A stretch of DNA of 64,000 bases from Gemmatimonadota bacterium (lineage in GTDB: Bacteria > Gemmatimonadota > Gemmatimonadetes > Gemmatimonadales > Gemmatimonadaceae): assembly GCA_026387915.1 (NCBI GenBank), contig JAPLKS010000005.1, forward strand, positions 124,001 to 188,000. Direction: 5' to 3'. The translations under genes were made by a program, and so were the position numbers. This document shows, piece by piece, positions 27,891 to 37,431 of this stretch. Under the pieces are notes generated by a model. That model was given only the letters and a program-made list of their open reading frames with translations. It did no database searches and was not told the DNA's origin. Position 1 is the stretch's first letter. Every line of letters starts with the position of its first letter.

Positions 27891-27937
27891 CTCGTTGTAC
27901 GTCGCGCTCGCAGCGTGAGCTGCGTACAAGGCGTTGC

Positions 27938-29830
27938 CTACGGCAGCGTGCGCAGCTCCAGTCGCGTCGGCTGCTTCGGCGTGTGATACACGCGCATCGT
28001 CGCCTTTTGGAAATCGCTCGCCTTGGCCTCGAAGATATTCGGCACAAACTTCTGCGGATTGCGATCGATATGCGGGAACCAGGTGCTCTGCACCTGCACC
28101 ATGATCCGATGCCCCTTCTTGAACGTGTGGTGGATCGACGGCATCTCGAACTTCACCGAGTCGGCCGCGTTCGGCACCATCGCCGACGGCTTCTCCCACG
28201 AGCGGCGGTAACGCGCACGGAACGGCTCGCCGCGCACCAACTGCTGGTACCCACCCACGGTGAAGCCACTCACGTCGCCAGGCCAGTTCGCCGCCGAATC
28301 AGGAAAGACGTCAATGAGCTTCACAATGAAATCGGCATCGGTTCCCGTCGTGCTCACATGTAGCACTGGGCTTACGGGCCCTGTGAGCGTGACGTCCTCG
28401 GTGAGCACGTCGGTCTGATACGTGAGCACATCAGGACGCCGCGACGCAAAGCGCTGGTCGGCCGTGATGTAGTCGCGCGGCATGCCGTTGTTCTCAATGC
28501 GCTCCACGAGCGGCACCGGCTTGGCCGGATCGCTCACGTATTCATCAAACGCCGCACCGGCAGCGGGCGGCGTAAAAGCCAGCTTGCCACCGGGGTGCAG
28601 ATAGAGCGCGGACGGCTTCGAACTCTTGGGCGGCCACGTATCGTAGCCGTCCCACTTGTCGCCACCCGTGCGGAACACGAGCACGTTCGGCAGTTTGGGA
28701 TCCGGCGCCCCCGCCAAATAGTGCGCGAAAAACGGATACTCCACCGAATCGCGATAGTAGGGGCCGGTCTTGTACTTCCACCGCAACGTGCCGAGCACGT
28801 CATCGTCGCCGCGACTCCACCCGCCGTGCGACCACGGTCCCACCACGAGGCGATTGCTGGTGCTGGGGCTCTGCTTCGCGATGCTGCCATAGACCCACCA
28901 CGGACCGTGCAGATCTTCGGTGTCGTAAAATCCGCCCACCGTGAGTACGGCAGCTCTCACATCCTTCAAATGCGGCCGCACGTCGCGCTCTTTCCAGAAC
29001 GCATCGTACGACGGATGCGTGATAATGCTCTGCCAGAGCGGTGCCGTCGCAGAGTCCAACGTCTTTCGTGTTCCCGGGCCGAGCGGTCCAAGACCCAAGT
29101 AGAACTGGTACGCGTCGCGTGTTCCCATTGAGAACGGGTAACGCGCATCGGGGCCAGGCTCATTGCGCGGCGTACGGCCAAAGCCGGTGTAGAACCCGAA
29201 GTTGTGCGCCAGCAGAAACGCGCCGCCGTGAAAGTTGTCGTCGCCCATCCAGATGTCGGTCATCGGCGCCTGCGGTGAGCAGGCCACCAGCGCCGGATGG
29301 CGGGACAAACAGCTGGCGCTGGTATAGAACCCGGGGTACGACGTGCCGTACAACCCGACCTTCCCATTGGTGGGAAGATTCTTAACGAGCCAGTCGATGC
29401 TATCAAACGCATCGGTGCCTTCGTCCACATCGGTCGGCTTGTCGTGCTTCTCCAGAATCGGCGTCATGTCGCGAAACACGCCTTCGGAAAAATTCCGGCC
29501 GCGCACATCCTGATACACAAAGATGTAGCCGTCATCCACCCACTTCGTATTGCCGGACGGTCCGAGCGCCGCTTTGTAATCCGCACCATACGGACTCACC
29601 GAGTACGGCGTCCGCGACATCAGCACCGGATACCGGCGCGTCGTGTCGCGCGGCACATAGATCGACGTGAAGAGCTGCGCCCCGTCGCGCACGCGAATGC
29701 GCACTTCGCGCTTCACGTAGCGCTCCTTGATGCGCGCAGCGAGTGTAGGGTCGGGACCGGGCGGTGCCTGAGCAGGCAGAGCAGCGGCGGACAGCAAGAG
29801 GACAGCGAGCAGCGCAATTGATCGGCGCAT
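27938..29830 (-). CDS. CocE/NonD family hydrolase (X-Pro dipeptidyl-peptidase-like), exported
   Basis: Alpha/beta hydrolase with serine nucleophile in GLYGTSYPGFY (GxSYxG). Domains: signal peptide (MRRSIALLAVLLLSAAALPA), N-terminal hydrolase domain and a C-terminal jelly-roll (around VTLTGPVSPVLHVSTTGTDA) typical of X-Pro dipeptidyl-peptidases and cocaine esterase. The ATG at 29830 has GGAG at proper spacing; the ATG seven codons upstream has none. Likely acts on acyl or peptide substrates outside the cytoplasm; CocE, glutaryl-acylase and PepX activities are all possible. Length 630 aa. Confidence 0.93.
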   Translation of the reverse strand: MRRSIALLAVLLLSAAALPAQAPPGPDPTLAARIKERYVKREVRIRVRDGAQLFTSIYVPRDTTRRYPVLMSRTPYSVSPYGADYKAALGPSGNTKWVDDGYIFVYQDVRGRNFSEGVFRDMTPILEKHDKPTDVDEGTDAFDSIDWLVKNLPTNGKVGLYGTSYPGFYTSASCLSRHPALVACSPQAPMTDIWMGDDNFHGGAFLLAHNFGFYTGFGRTPRNEPGPDARYPFSMGTRDAYQFYLGLGPLGPGTRKTLDSATAPLWQSIITHPSYDAFWKERDVRPHLKDVRAAVLTVGGFYDTEDLHGPWWVYGSIAKQSPSTSNRLVVGPWSHGGWSRGDDDVLGTLRWKYKTGPYYRDSVEYPFFAHYLAGAPDPKLPNVLVFRTGGDKWDGYDTWPPKSSKPSALYLHPGGKLAFTPPAAGAAFDEYVSDPAKPVPLVERIENNGMPRDYITADQRFASRRPDVLTYQTDVLTEDVTLTGPVSPVLHVSTTGTDADFIVKLIDVFPDSAANWPGDVSGFTVGGYQQLVRGEPFRARYRRSWEKPSAMVPNAADSVKFEMPSIHHTFKKGHRIMVQVQSTWFPHIDRNPQKFVPNIFEAKASDFQKATMRVYHTPKQPTRLELRTLP

Positions 29831-29978
29831 CGGCGACTCCGTAAGAGACATTAGAAACTATGACTCCTACGTCACTGTCGGCTAGCACTCACGACACGTG
29901 GTGTGGTAACCGCTCAACGAGTCGCGCAACAGAAAGCGATCACCGCACGACGCCAGGCGCCGCCGCAACGCGCCCGAC

Positions 29979-30965
29979 TCAGTCGATCCAGCGCCCGATC
30001 ACGTCGCGCACCCGCGACCGCAACGCGCCGAGCAGATCGCGGCGCAACACCGGTCGCCCAGACTCCAGCATCGCGAGCCGATCCTCCCCCCCCACCGACG
30101 CCGCCCACGGCCGCACAAGCGCGGCGAGCTCGGCCCACCGCTCCGAACCAATCCACCGACTGATCTGGTCGAGCCGAACATCGAACCGCCGGCGCGAAGA
30201 CACTGCCACCGCCCGCTGCGCCGCCGCCGCGTGTGAACCCAGCAATGCGGCCACCTCAGGCTCCACCCGAAGGCAGATCCCCATTTCGTCTTCCAGCTCA
30301 AGCCGGATACGCGCGTTCAACTGACCAGGGCGATGGTTTACGCGGTATTCCGCGATCACCTCCGGCACGTACACGAACGCCCCCAACGGACTCGCCTTGA
30401 GCCAGAGCGCCCAATCGCCCCACAGGTGGAACGACGCATCAAAGCCGCCCAGCTGGTCATAGGCCGCACGCTTGAACGCGAACGCCGCAAAGCTCGTCTT
30501 ATTGATCGCCACCTGCTCAAGGAAGGTGCGCGGCGGATGCGCCACGGCTCGATTGCTCAGAATGCGCTGGCGCTTGAGTCGCGCCCCTACGCCATCAATC
30601 ACGTCAAAGGCGCCTCGCACCAGCACCGCCGAGGGATCGAGCGCAATGCCACTGCGAAGCGCGCGCACATACGACGGCGTCGCCCGATCATCGCTCGACA
30701 ATAGCGCAAACCAGTCCCCTTCGAGTTGCGGCACGAGATAGTTCCAGTGCGCCATCATCGGCATATGCACCGGCGGACGCACCACGCGCACACGCCCCGC
30801 AAACTCCTCAAGCACCGCGGGGGTATTGTCGGTCGAATGATTCTCCGACACCACAATCTCGGTGGACGCGTCAACCTGATGCACGAGCGACGCCAGCGTC
30901 TCGCGCAGATATTCCCCCTGATTATAGGCCGGAATACCTATCGACAGCTTAGGCGTGGCGCTCAT
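29979..30965 (-). CDS. family 2 glycosyltransferase
   Basis: GT-A inverting glycosyltransferase. N-terminal LSIGIPAYNQGEYLRETL, nucleotide-binding SENHSTDNT and the metal-binding SSDD (DxD-like) are present, with a C-terminal helical extension of ~80 residues. No membrane helix. Starts at the ATG at 30965, one base after the YpdA-like stop (TAG then ATG); an upstream start would add an Arg-rich stretch. The acceptor is unknown and there is no surface-polysaccharide cluster around it, so it may be a single-gene surface modification or thiol-glycoside enzyme. Length 328 aa. The 148-nt gap downstream to the CocE gene shows no feature. Confidence 0.92.
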   Translation of the reverse strand: MSATPKLSIGIPAYNQGEYLRETLASLVHQVDASTEIVVSENHSTDNTPAVLEEFAGRVRVVRPPVHMPMMAHWNYLVPQLEGDWFALLSSDDRATPSYVRALRSGIALDPSAVLVRGAFDVIDGVGARLKRQRILSNRAVAHPPRTFLEQVAINKTSFAAFAFKRAAYDQLGGFDASFHLWGDWALWLKASPLGAFVYVPEVIAEYRVNHRPGQLNARIRLELEDEMGICLRVEPEVAALLGSHAAAAQRAVAVSSRRRFDVRLDQISRWIGSERWAELAALVRPWAASVGGEDRLAMLESGRPVLRRDLLGALRSRVRDVIGRWID

Positions 30966-30966
30966 G

Positions 30967-31980
30967 CTACGCCTGCGCCGCAGCGCGTGCCACCAGCGCA
31001 CGCGCAATCAAGGTTCCGTGATCGCGTCCGTTCTCAATGAAGATCTTGTTGGCGTCAAAACCACTCGCCAATACCCCTGCAATGAACACGCCACGCGTGG
31101 GCGTCTCCATGGTCGCGGCATCATGCACCGGCACGCCGGTCGTGGCGTCAACCGTCACACCGAGGCCCTCGAGCAACTCCGGGCGAGGCGTGTAGCCGGT
31201 CATCACGTACACGTGCTGTGCATCGACCGTGGTCACCGCCCCCTCCACGCGCACCTGCGCCGACGCGTGCGCAATAGACTCCACGCGCGCGTTCCACAGC
31301 ACGCGAATGCTCCCCTCTCGCACGCGCCCTTCAAAATCCGGCAGCACCCACGGCTTGATGTTCTTGTCGAACGTTGGGCCAAAGTGGACCACCGTCACTG
31401 CGGCGCCAGCGCGATACAAATCGAGCGCCGTCTCCACGGCGGAGTTGCCGCCCCCGATCACCAGCGCGGTTCGCTGAAAGGCTTCGTGCCCCTCAAGAAA
31501 CGTGTGCGTCACGTGCGGCAAATCCTCACCGGGCACGCCAATCCGGTTCGGGGTGCCAAAGTATCCGGTCGCCACCACCACCGCCGACGCGCACGCCTCG
31601 GTCGGTTCGCCGCCGCGCGGCCGCGCGCGTACCACGAACTGCGCCCCATCATGCGAAACGCGCTCCACGGGCTCGTACTGCCGCACCCGTAAACCAAAGT
31701 GCGTCACCACCGCGCGGTAATAGGCCAGCGCATCGCGGCGCGTGGGCTTCTCCGTGGCCACCGGAAATGGCAGCCCGCCAACAGAGATCTTCTCGGCGGT
31801 GGAAAAGAACGAGAGGTACGTCGGGTAGCCGGCGATGGAACTGCACACCGAGCCGGCGTCAAAGACCACCGCGGGAATCCCCGCGGCGTGCATCGCGACC
31901 GCGGCCGCCAAACCGCACGGCCCGGCGCCGATAATGCACACGGGCCATCGCTCCCGCGACTCCATCTGCGCGGCGCTCAT
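30967..31980 (-). CDS. YpdA-like FAD/NAD(P) oxidoreductase
   Basis: Class of putative bacillithiol-disulfide reductases. Two Rossmann motifs: FAD site IIGAGPCGLAAAVAMH and NAD(P)H site ALVIGGGNSAVETALDL. There is no CxxC redox pair as in thioredoxin reductase, which fits YpdA. The family reduces bacillithiol disulfide or a related low-molecular-weight thiol, but whether this organism makes bacillithiol cannot be seen here (no bshA/B/C in the window). Starts are uncertain; I use the ATG at 31980 with GGAG 11 nt before. It lies between purA and a GT2 gene. Confidence 0.8.
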   Translation of the reverse strand: MSAAQMESRERWPVCIIGAGPCGLAAAVAMHAAGIPAVVFDAGSVCSSIAGYPTYLSFFSTAEKISVGGLPFPVATEKPTRRDALAYYRAVVTHFGLRVRQYEPVERVSHDGAQFVVRARPRGGEPTEACASAVVVATGYFGTPNRIGVPGEDLPHVTHTFLEGHEAFQRTALVIGGGNSAVETALDLYRAGAAVTVVHFGPTFDKNIKPWVLPDFEGRVREGSIRVLWNARVESIAHASAQVRVEGAVTTVDAQHVYVMTGYTPRPELLEGLGVTVDATTGVPVHDAATMETPTRGVFIAGVLASGFDANKIFIENGRDHGTLIARALVARAAAQA

Positions 31981-32047
31981 CGCCGCGCGCACTCCAGCGC
32001 GCACCGACACGCGCAGCTCAACGCGACGCGCTGCCGCGCCATGCGCC

Positions 32048-33331
32048 TCACGCCGTTTCGAGAATCTGGTCGCGTCGTGTGCCGACCGACACGTACCGTG
32101 CGCGGCATTCCACTAACTCCTGAATTCGGTCGAGGTACGCACGCGCACCCGACGGCAAATCCGACAGCTGACGCGCATCGGCCGTGGAGCTCCGCCATCC
32201 GTCAAACCACTCGTAGCGGGGCTTGATGTCATCAAGATCCGCAATATCACCAGGGAATTCCTCAACCATCTCCCCGTTGATCTCATAGCCCGTGCACAGA
32301 CCAATCTTCTCCAACGTGTCGAGCACGTCGAGCTTCGTGATGGCCAACGCCGACAACCCGTTCACCCGCACCGCGTAGCGCACGACCACCGCGTCAAACC
32401 ATCCACACCGACGCGGTCGGCCGGTCACAGCGCCAAACTCGTTGCCAAGGGTCCGGATATGCTCGCTCATCGCCTCGTCGAACTCGGTGGGCAACGGACC
32501 GGCCCCCACGCGCGTGGTATACGCTTTGACCACGCCGAGCGCGGCGTCGATGGCGCGCGGACCAATGCCGATGCCCGTGCTCGCGCCGCCCGCCGTCGTG
32601 TTGCTCGACGTCACATACGGATACGTGCCGTGATCCACGTCGAGCAGCGAGCCCTGCGCCCCTTCGAGCAGCACGGCCGCGCCACGCTGAATCGCCTTAT
32701 GCACCGCGAGCCCAACATCCTCGGCAATGCCCAGCACGCGCGGCGCAATGTTCTGCAGCGCCGCAATCGTGAACTCTACATCGGCGCGCTTCGCGGACCC
32801 AAACGACGCCAGTTGATGATTCGCGTGCTCGCATCCCTTCTCCACGAGCGCCCGCAACCGCGCCGGGTGCCGCAGGTCGAGCACGCGCACTCCGCGCCGC
32901 GCAATCTTGTCTTCGTACGCAGGGCCAATACCGCGCCCCGTGGTGCCAATCGCTTTGCTCGCGGCACTCTCTTTGTCCACCAGCTTGTGGTAGGGCATCA
33001 CGAGGTGGGTGCGGTCGCTGATGTACAAGCGCCCCTGCACATCCACGCCACCCTTCACCATGTCATCGACTTCAGCAAACATGGTCTCGGGGTCGAGCAC
33101 CACGCCGTTGCCAATTGCGCATCGCACGCCGGGGTGCAGAATTCCGCTCGGAATTTGACGCAACACCATCGACTTGTCGCCGACGTGCACCGTGTGGCCC
33201 GCATTCGCGCCACCCTGATACCGCACCACCCAGTCGGCGCCCTGCGCCAGCACGTCCACCAACTTGCCTTTTCCCTCGTCGCCCCATTGGGCGCCGACCA
33301 CCACGAGCGTGCGGATTTTGGAATCGAACAT
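32048..33331 (-). CDS. purA: adenylosuccinate synthase
   Basis: Catalyses GTP-dependent condensation of IMP and aspartate in AMP synthesis. Signature GAQWGDEGKGK at ~13-23 with the catalytic Asp, then NAGHTVHVGD, TTGRGIGPAYEDKIARRG and QGSLLDVDHGTYPYVTSSN (IMP and GTP sites). 427 aa is the usual length. Preceded by an intrinsic terminator that ends the upstream dapA/pilT transcript, so purA should have its own promoter in the 33332-33377 stretch, which I could not define. Followed after 67 nt by the YpdA-like gene. Confidence 0.98.
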   Translation of the reverse strand: MFDSKIRTLVVVGAQWGDEGKGKLVDVLAQGADWVVRYQGGANAGHTVHVGDKSMVLRQIPSGILHPGVRCAIGNGVVLDPETMFAEVDDMVKGGVDVQGRLYISDRTHLVMPYHKLVDKESAASKAIGTTGRGIGPAYEDKIARRGVRVLDLRHPARLRALVEKGCEHANHQLASFGSAKRADVEFTIAALQNIAPRVLGIAEDVGLAVHKAIQRGAAVLLEGAQGSLLDVDHGTYPYVTSSNTTAGGASTGIGIGPRAIDAALGVVKAYTTRVGAGPLPTEFDEAMSEHIRTLGNEFGAVTGRPRRCGWFDAVVVRYAVRVNGLSALAITKLDVLDTLEKIGLCTGYEINGEMVEEFPGDIADLDDIKPRYEWFDGWRSSTADARQLSDLPSGARAYLDRIQELVECRARYVSVGTRRDQILETA

Positions 33332-33377
33332 GGACCTGGCTGGCTAGAGAGCGTCGGCGCAGTGCGCGCTGGCGGGC

Positions 33378-33412
33378 ACAAAAAAACGCCCCGGCGCAAT
33401 CCGCGGGGCGTT
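33378..33412 (-). terminator. intrinsic terminator after the DapA-like gene
   Basis: On the minus strand: stem AACGCCCCG / CGGGGCGTT with a 10-nt loop, followed by a run of seven T-rich bases (plus-strand AAAAAAA). It sits between the aldolase stop and the purA start and separates the two transcripts. Confidence 0.9.
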
Positions 33413-33521
33413 GCAGAAATCTAGTCTCCACCATCGCGAACGCAACGCAACGTCGGCTCCCTCCTCCGCGTGGCGACTGGAACCCCTCCTCCAGCCGCCA
33501 TTGTAACAACCGGCCGAGCGC

Positions 33522-34421
33522 CTACGAACGAACCGCGATCCCCGCCTCCGTCAATACGCTACGCACCTTGGCCACGCGCTCGGCGTCGAGATTCAGCAAC
33601 GGCCCACGCACCGTGCCGCCGGCGAGCCCCACGGCCTCCAGAGCGGCTTTGACGCCGGGAACGCCCAACTCACCCACGATTTGCGCGGCAACGCCCTTGA
33701 GCGGCGCCTGCAGCGCGTCAGCGGCCGCCGCATCGCCACGAGCCGCCGCCTCATAGACGGCCACGCACTGCGCCCCGGCAAACAGCGACACCGCCACAAT
33801 CCCCCCGCCAGCACCAGCCGCAATCGCCGGCGCGATCTGCCCCGCATTGCCCGTCAGCACGGCAAACGTCTCGCTCTTCGACTGCAGGTAACCGGCCAAC
33901 AGCTCCAGATCACCAGAACTGTCCTTAATCCCGATGATGTTCTCGTGCTGCGCCAACTCCGCCACGAGCTCCGGCAGCAGCTTGAAGTGCATGTACTTGG
34001 GAATGTTGTACAGCGCAACCGGCAGGGGGCTCGCGTCCGCCACACGTCGATAATGCGTACGCAGCGCCTCGGGCGACATCGCGTTGGAGTAGTAGTGCGG
34101 CGCCACCACCAACACCGCGTCGGCACCGCCGCGCTTCGCGTCTTTCGATCGCTGAATCGTCAGGCGCGTGGACTCTGCGCCAACCCCCATCAACACCAGC
34201 CGGCCCGCAGGCGTCTCCGCGCGCGCCGCATCGAGCACCGCGCGACGCTCATCCTCAGAGAGCAACGTCGCCTCGCCCGTGGAGCCGCACACCAGCACCC
34301 CCGCGAGCCCCGCCGACATGTGCGCGCGAATATTCGAGCGGAAGGCTGCCACATCGAGATCTTCCGACCCATGCACGAAATTCGACACCACGGGTCCGAA
34401 GACCCCGCGAAGAGCAATCAT
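33522..34421 (-). CDS. dihydrodipicolinate synthase / 4-hydroxy-2-oxoglutarate aldolase family protein
   Basis: Class I Schiff-base aldolase of the DapA superfamily. TIM-barrel marks: GSTGEATLLS (2-oxo-acid binding), catalytic Tyr138 in LYNIPKYMH, Schiff-base lysine K166 in IGIKDSSGD. The first loop GSTGEATLL and YNIPKY resemble the HOGA/2-keto-aldolase branch rather than DapA, which usually has GTTGES and YNVP/PxRT. So it may act in hydroxyproline or sugar-acid catabolism rather than lysine synthesis. It starts 4 nt after the pilT stop. Confidence 0.85.
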   Translation of the reverse strand: MIALRGVFGPVVSNFVHGSEDLDVAAFRSNIRAHMSAGLAGVLVCGSTGEATLLSEDERRAVLDAARAETPAGRLVLMGVGAESTRLTIQRSKDAKRGGADAVLVVAPHYYSNAMSPEALRTHYRRVADASPLPVALYNIPKYMHFKLLPELVAELAQHENIIGIKDSSGDLELLAGYLQSKSETFAVLTGNAGQIAPAIAAGAGGGIVAVSLFAGAQCVAVYEAAARGDAAAADALQAPLKGVAAQIVGELGVPGVKAALEAVGLAGGTVRGPLLNLDAERVAKVRSVLTEAGIAVRS

Positions 34422-34425
34422 GGAA

Positions 34426-35565
34426 TCAATCGTCCAGTGTAGTGTCTATCGGGGCGGCATCCGGGGCTTCCTTGGCGCCTTTGCGCTTCGGAGCCGGCCG
34501 GCGGCGGAACGTCTTCATCTTCGATTCAAATTCTGTTGGCTTGGCCGCCGCCGTCGCGGCGACCTCGAACTCCACCAAATCGGCCTGCACCAAATCAGCA
34601 AGATGCTGATCGAACGTCTGCATCCCGTACTGCTCGCGCCCCTCAGCGATCGCGTCGCGAATTTCGCCCGTGCGATCTTTGTCCAAAATCAACTCGCGAA
34701 TGGCAGGAGTCACGATCATCACTTCGAGCGCGGCCACGCGACCATGGCCGTCCTTGCGCGGGACCAATCGCTGCGAGACCACGGCGTGCAACGACTCGGC
34801 GAGCCGAATCCGCACCACATCCTGCTCCTCCGGCGGGAACATCGCAAGCAAGCGCAGCACGGTGCTTTGCGCATCCGGCGTGTGCAATGTCGAGATCAGC
34901 AGATGGCCCGTCTCCGCCGCTTTCATCGCGGTATCGATCGTTTCCGGGTCGCGCATTTCGCCAATGAGAATCACGTCCGGATCTTGGCGCAGGGCGGCAC
35001 GGAGGCCCATGCGAAAACTCTCGGTGTCTACGCCAATCTCGCGCTGCGTCACCGAGCACTGAATGTCGCGATGCAAAAACTCCAGCGGATTCTCGAGCGT
35101 CACAATGTGCTTGTGCTTGGTGGCGTTGATGTGATTGATCAGCGCGGCCATCGTGCTCGACTTGCCCGAGCCCGTCACGCCAGTCACCAGCACCATGCCA
35201 CGATCGGCGTCCGCAATGGTTTGCAGCACCGACGGAAGCCCCAGCTTCTCAATCGTCGGCACCTCAAAGGGAATCACCCGCATCACGATCATGAAGCTCG
35301 ATCGCTGCCGCAGGATGTTGACCCGAAACCGACCAATGCCTGGCGCGCCCCACGAGCAGTCGTAGTCCTGAATTTTTTCAATGCGCGCACGGTCTTCGTC
35401 GTTCGGAATCAGCCGTAGCGCGATGGACTTGGTCTGCTCCGGCGTCAGCGCCTGCTTCGTCAGCGGCACCAACTTGCCGTCGATGCGCGCGCGGAACACA
35501 TCGCCTGCCTTAATGTGCAGGTCGCTGGCACCGCGATCCACCGCCGCTTTGATGATTTTTTCCAT
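34426..35565 (-). CDS. pilT: type IV pilus twitching ATPase PilT-like
   Basis: Hexameric ATPase that retracts type IV pili. Walker A GVTGSGKSS, Walker B DVILIGEMRD and the His box LISTLHT are present, as is the PilT-type C-terminal region AIRELIL / GMQTFDQ. A basic Pro/Lys/Ala tail (FRRRPAPKRKGAKEAPDAAP) follows the core. The ATG at 35565 (MEKIIKAA) is used since it matches PilT N-termini; the frame extends 21 residues further upstream. No pilin or pilB/pilC genes are near, so it is an orphan locus. 379 aa. Confidence 0.93.
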   Translation of the reverse strand: MEKIIKAAVDRGASDLHIKAGDVFRARIDGKLVPLTKQALTPEQTKSIALRLIPNDEDRARIEKIQDYDCSWGAPGIGRFRVNILRQRSSFMIVMRVIPFEVPTIEKLGLPSVLQTIADADRGMVLVTGVTGSGKSSTMAALINHINATKHKHIVTLENPLEFLHRDIQCSVTQREIGVDTESFRMGLRAALRQDPDVILIGEMRDPETIDTAMKAAETGHLLISTLHTPDAQSTVLRLLAMFPPEEQDVVRIRLAESLHAVVSQRLVPRKDGHGRVAALEVMIVTPAIRELILDKDRTGEIRDAIAEGREQYGMQTFDQHLADLVQADLVEFEVAATAAAKPTEFESKMKTFRRRPAPKRKGAKEAPDAAPIDTTLDD

Positions 35566-35680
35566 TAGGGTCCAGCCGGTCCGGCTACGAGGGGGAACAT
35601 CAATGGAAAGTGCCACAAACGACACCACGGCGCCAGCGTTTCACGAGGGAAATCACCATCGCCGGGGTCGGCCGACACCA

Positions 35681-36379
35681 CTAGTCGAGATGCACGTGTA
35701 GCACGTCCGCGTGCTTCGGCAACGACCCGCGAATCACCTCAAACTGCCGAGCGGGACCATGCAGCCACAGCTCAAACACCCGGTCATCGGCGTGGTCAAA
35801 GACTTCGGCCGAGCGAATCCGGATGCCGTCATCCGCCAGCGTCCGCGTCATCCAGTCGAGCGACAACGTCTTGCGTGTGCGAATCGTGGCCGAAATCGAT
35901 CGCCGCGTGCGTAGCAACAAATGCTCCACGCGCCCGAGCCCCATCAGCACAAGCATCACCATCGCCGTGGCGCCGAGCGCTTCCACATAAAACCCAGCGC
36001 CAATAGCCAAGCCGATCGCCGCCACCACCCAGATCGTCGCCGCCGACGTCAGCCCGGTGATCGTGCCGCGCGCCTGCATGATCGTTCCCGCACCAATGAA
36101 ACCGATGCCGGTCACCACCTGCGCCGCGATTCGCCCCGGATCACCAATTCGAACGCCGCCCACCGCATCGCCGAGGTGAATCGACAAATCCATCAACAAC
36201 GCCGAACCCAGACAAATCAGAATGTTTGTGCGTAGTCCAGCGGGTTTCCCCGCAATCTGACGCTCCAACCCAATGGCGCCGCCGGCGAGAACCGCCAAGC
36301 CGAGCCGCATTGCCAAATCCAGGCGAAACGCTGACACCATCGTGTCCACTGATGGGAGCTGCGGGTCCAGTATGAACAT
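35681..36379 (-). CDS. MgtC/SapB family membrane protein
   Basis: 232-aa membrane protein. The MgtC/SapB domain (~28-150) has four or five helices and the usual AIGLERQIAGKPAGLRTN stretch, followed by a soluble ACT-like C-terminal domain with TIRTRKTLSLDWM. In pathogens MgtC aids Mg2+-limited growth and inhibits F-type ATPase; in free-living bacteria the role is unclear. Convergent or operon partners are not informative: trpS lies just upstream (36 nt) and pilT downstream. Confidence 0.93.
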   Translation of the reverse strand: MFILDPQLPSVDTMVSAFRLDLAMRLGLAVLAGGAIGLERQIAGKPAGLRTNILICLGSALLMDLSIHLGDAVGGVRIGDPGRIAAQVVTGIGFIGAGTIMQARGTITGLTSAATIWVVAAIGLAIGAGFYVEALGATAMVMLVLMGLGRVEHLLLRTRRSISATIRTRKTLSLDWMTRTLADDGIRIRSAEVFDHADDRVFELWLHGPARQFEVIRGSLPKHADVLHVHLD

Positions 36380-36415
36380 GTCGCCTCCCCGTGAGCGGCG
36401 TGGCCGCTCGGTGAG

Positions 36416-37408
36416 CTATACCGCGCGAGGCAATCCCATCAGATCCTTCACCACGCCAATCGTCTCCTGCGCCACCGCCCGCGCCTTTTGTGCGCCAGCA
36501 TCGAGCAGCGCCGTCACCTGGGCCGGCGCACTCGCCAGTTCCGCCGCGCGCTCACGAATCGGCGTCAGCTCGGCGACCATGTGCTGATGCAACGACTTCT
36601 TACAATCAATGCATCCCCACTTGGCGCCCCGGCAGTTCTCCTCAACTTCCGCCACGGTCTCTGCAGGCGAAAACGCGCGGTGTAACTGATAAATCGTCGC
36701 GCAACGCTCAGGCTCGCCCGCGTCAGTTTTCCGCTGGCGCGTTGGATCCGTGACGGCTCCGCGCAACTTGTCCCAGATCTGTTCGGGCGTCTCCAGCAGC
36801 CCGACCGTATTGCCAATCGACTTCGACATCTTGGCCTGCCCATCCAGCCCCACAATGCGACGCGTCGCCGTGAGACGGGGCTGCGGCTCGGGAAAGTACG
36901 GCGTGGCTGGCGAGAATCGCGAGTTCCAGTTGCGCGCCACAACACGCGACAGCTCGAGATGCTGCACCTGATCTTCCCCCACCGGCACGATGTCCGCACG
37001 ATACAGGAGAATGTCCGCAGCCTGCAACACCGGATAGTTCAACAGACCAGCCATCACCTGCTCCTGCCGACTGGCCTTGTCCTTGTACTGGGTTTGGCGC
37101 TCCAACTCCCCCAACGGCGTCACCGTATTGAAAATCCACGCGAGCTCGGTATGCTCCGGTACCTGCGACTGCACAAAGATCGTGCATCGCGCCGGATCGA
37201 GCCCCGACGCCAACAGACCGACCGCCATTTCGTGCGTGCGCCGCTCCAGATCTTCCCGCGCGTACGGCGCGATGATGGCGTGATAATTCACAACGCAGAA
37301 GAACGACTCAAATTGATCCTGCAGCGCCACCCAGTTCTTGACGGCGCCGAGATAGTTTCCGATGTGCAGTTCGCCCGAAGGCTGAATACCGCTGAAGATC
37401 CGTGACAT
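36416..37408 (-). CDS. trpS: tryptophanyl-tRNA synthetase
   Basis: Class I synthetase. HIGH-equivalent LHIGNYLGA near residue 15 and KMSKS signature in QAKMSKSIGNTV are intact, with N-terminal FSGIQPSGELHIG. 330 aa is normal. ATG at 37408 is divergent from the inositol-monophosphatase-like gene with only 23 nt between start codons, so each promoter must lie within the other gene's 5' end. The C-terminal cysteines around CRGAKWGCIDCKK may bind metal. Confidence 0.97.
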   Translation of the reverse strand: MSRIFSGIQPSGELHIGNYLGAVKNWVALQDQFESFFCVVNYHAIIAPYAREDLERRTHEMAVGLLASGLDPARCTIFVQSQVPEHTELAWIFNTVTPLGELERQTQYKDKASRQEQVMAGLLNYPVLQAADILLYRADIVPVGEDQVQHLELSRVVARNWNSRFSPATPYFPEPQPRLTATRRIVGLDGQAKMSKSIGNTVGLLETPEQIWDKLRGAVTDPTRQRKTDAGEPERCATIYQLHRAFSPAETVAEVEENCRGAKWGCIDCKKSLHQHMVAELTPIRERAAELASAPAQVTALLDAGAQKARAVAQETIGVVKDLMGLPRAV

Positions 37409-37431
37409 ACGTGAAACCTAGGCATCGTTCA

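Noticed and set aside
35585..35640. possible sigma-54 site TGGCAC...TTGA before pilT
   Set aside because: Spacing between the GG and GC elements is off by one and the GC is missing.
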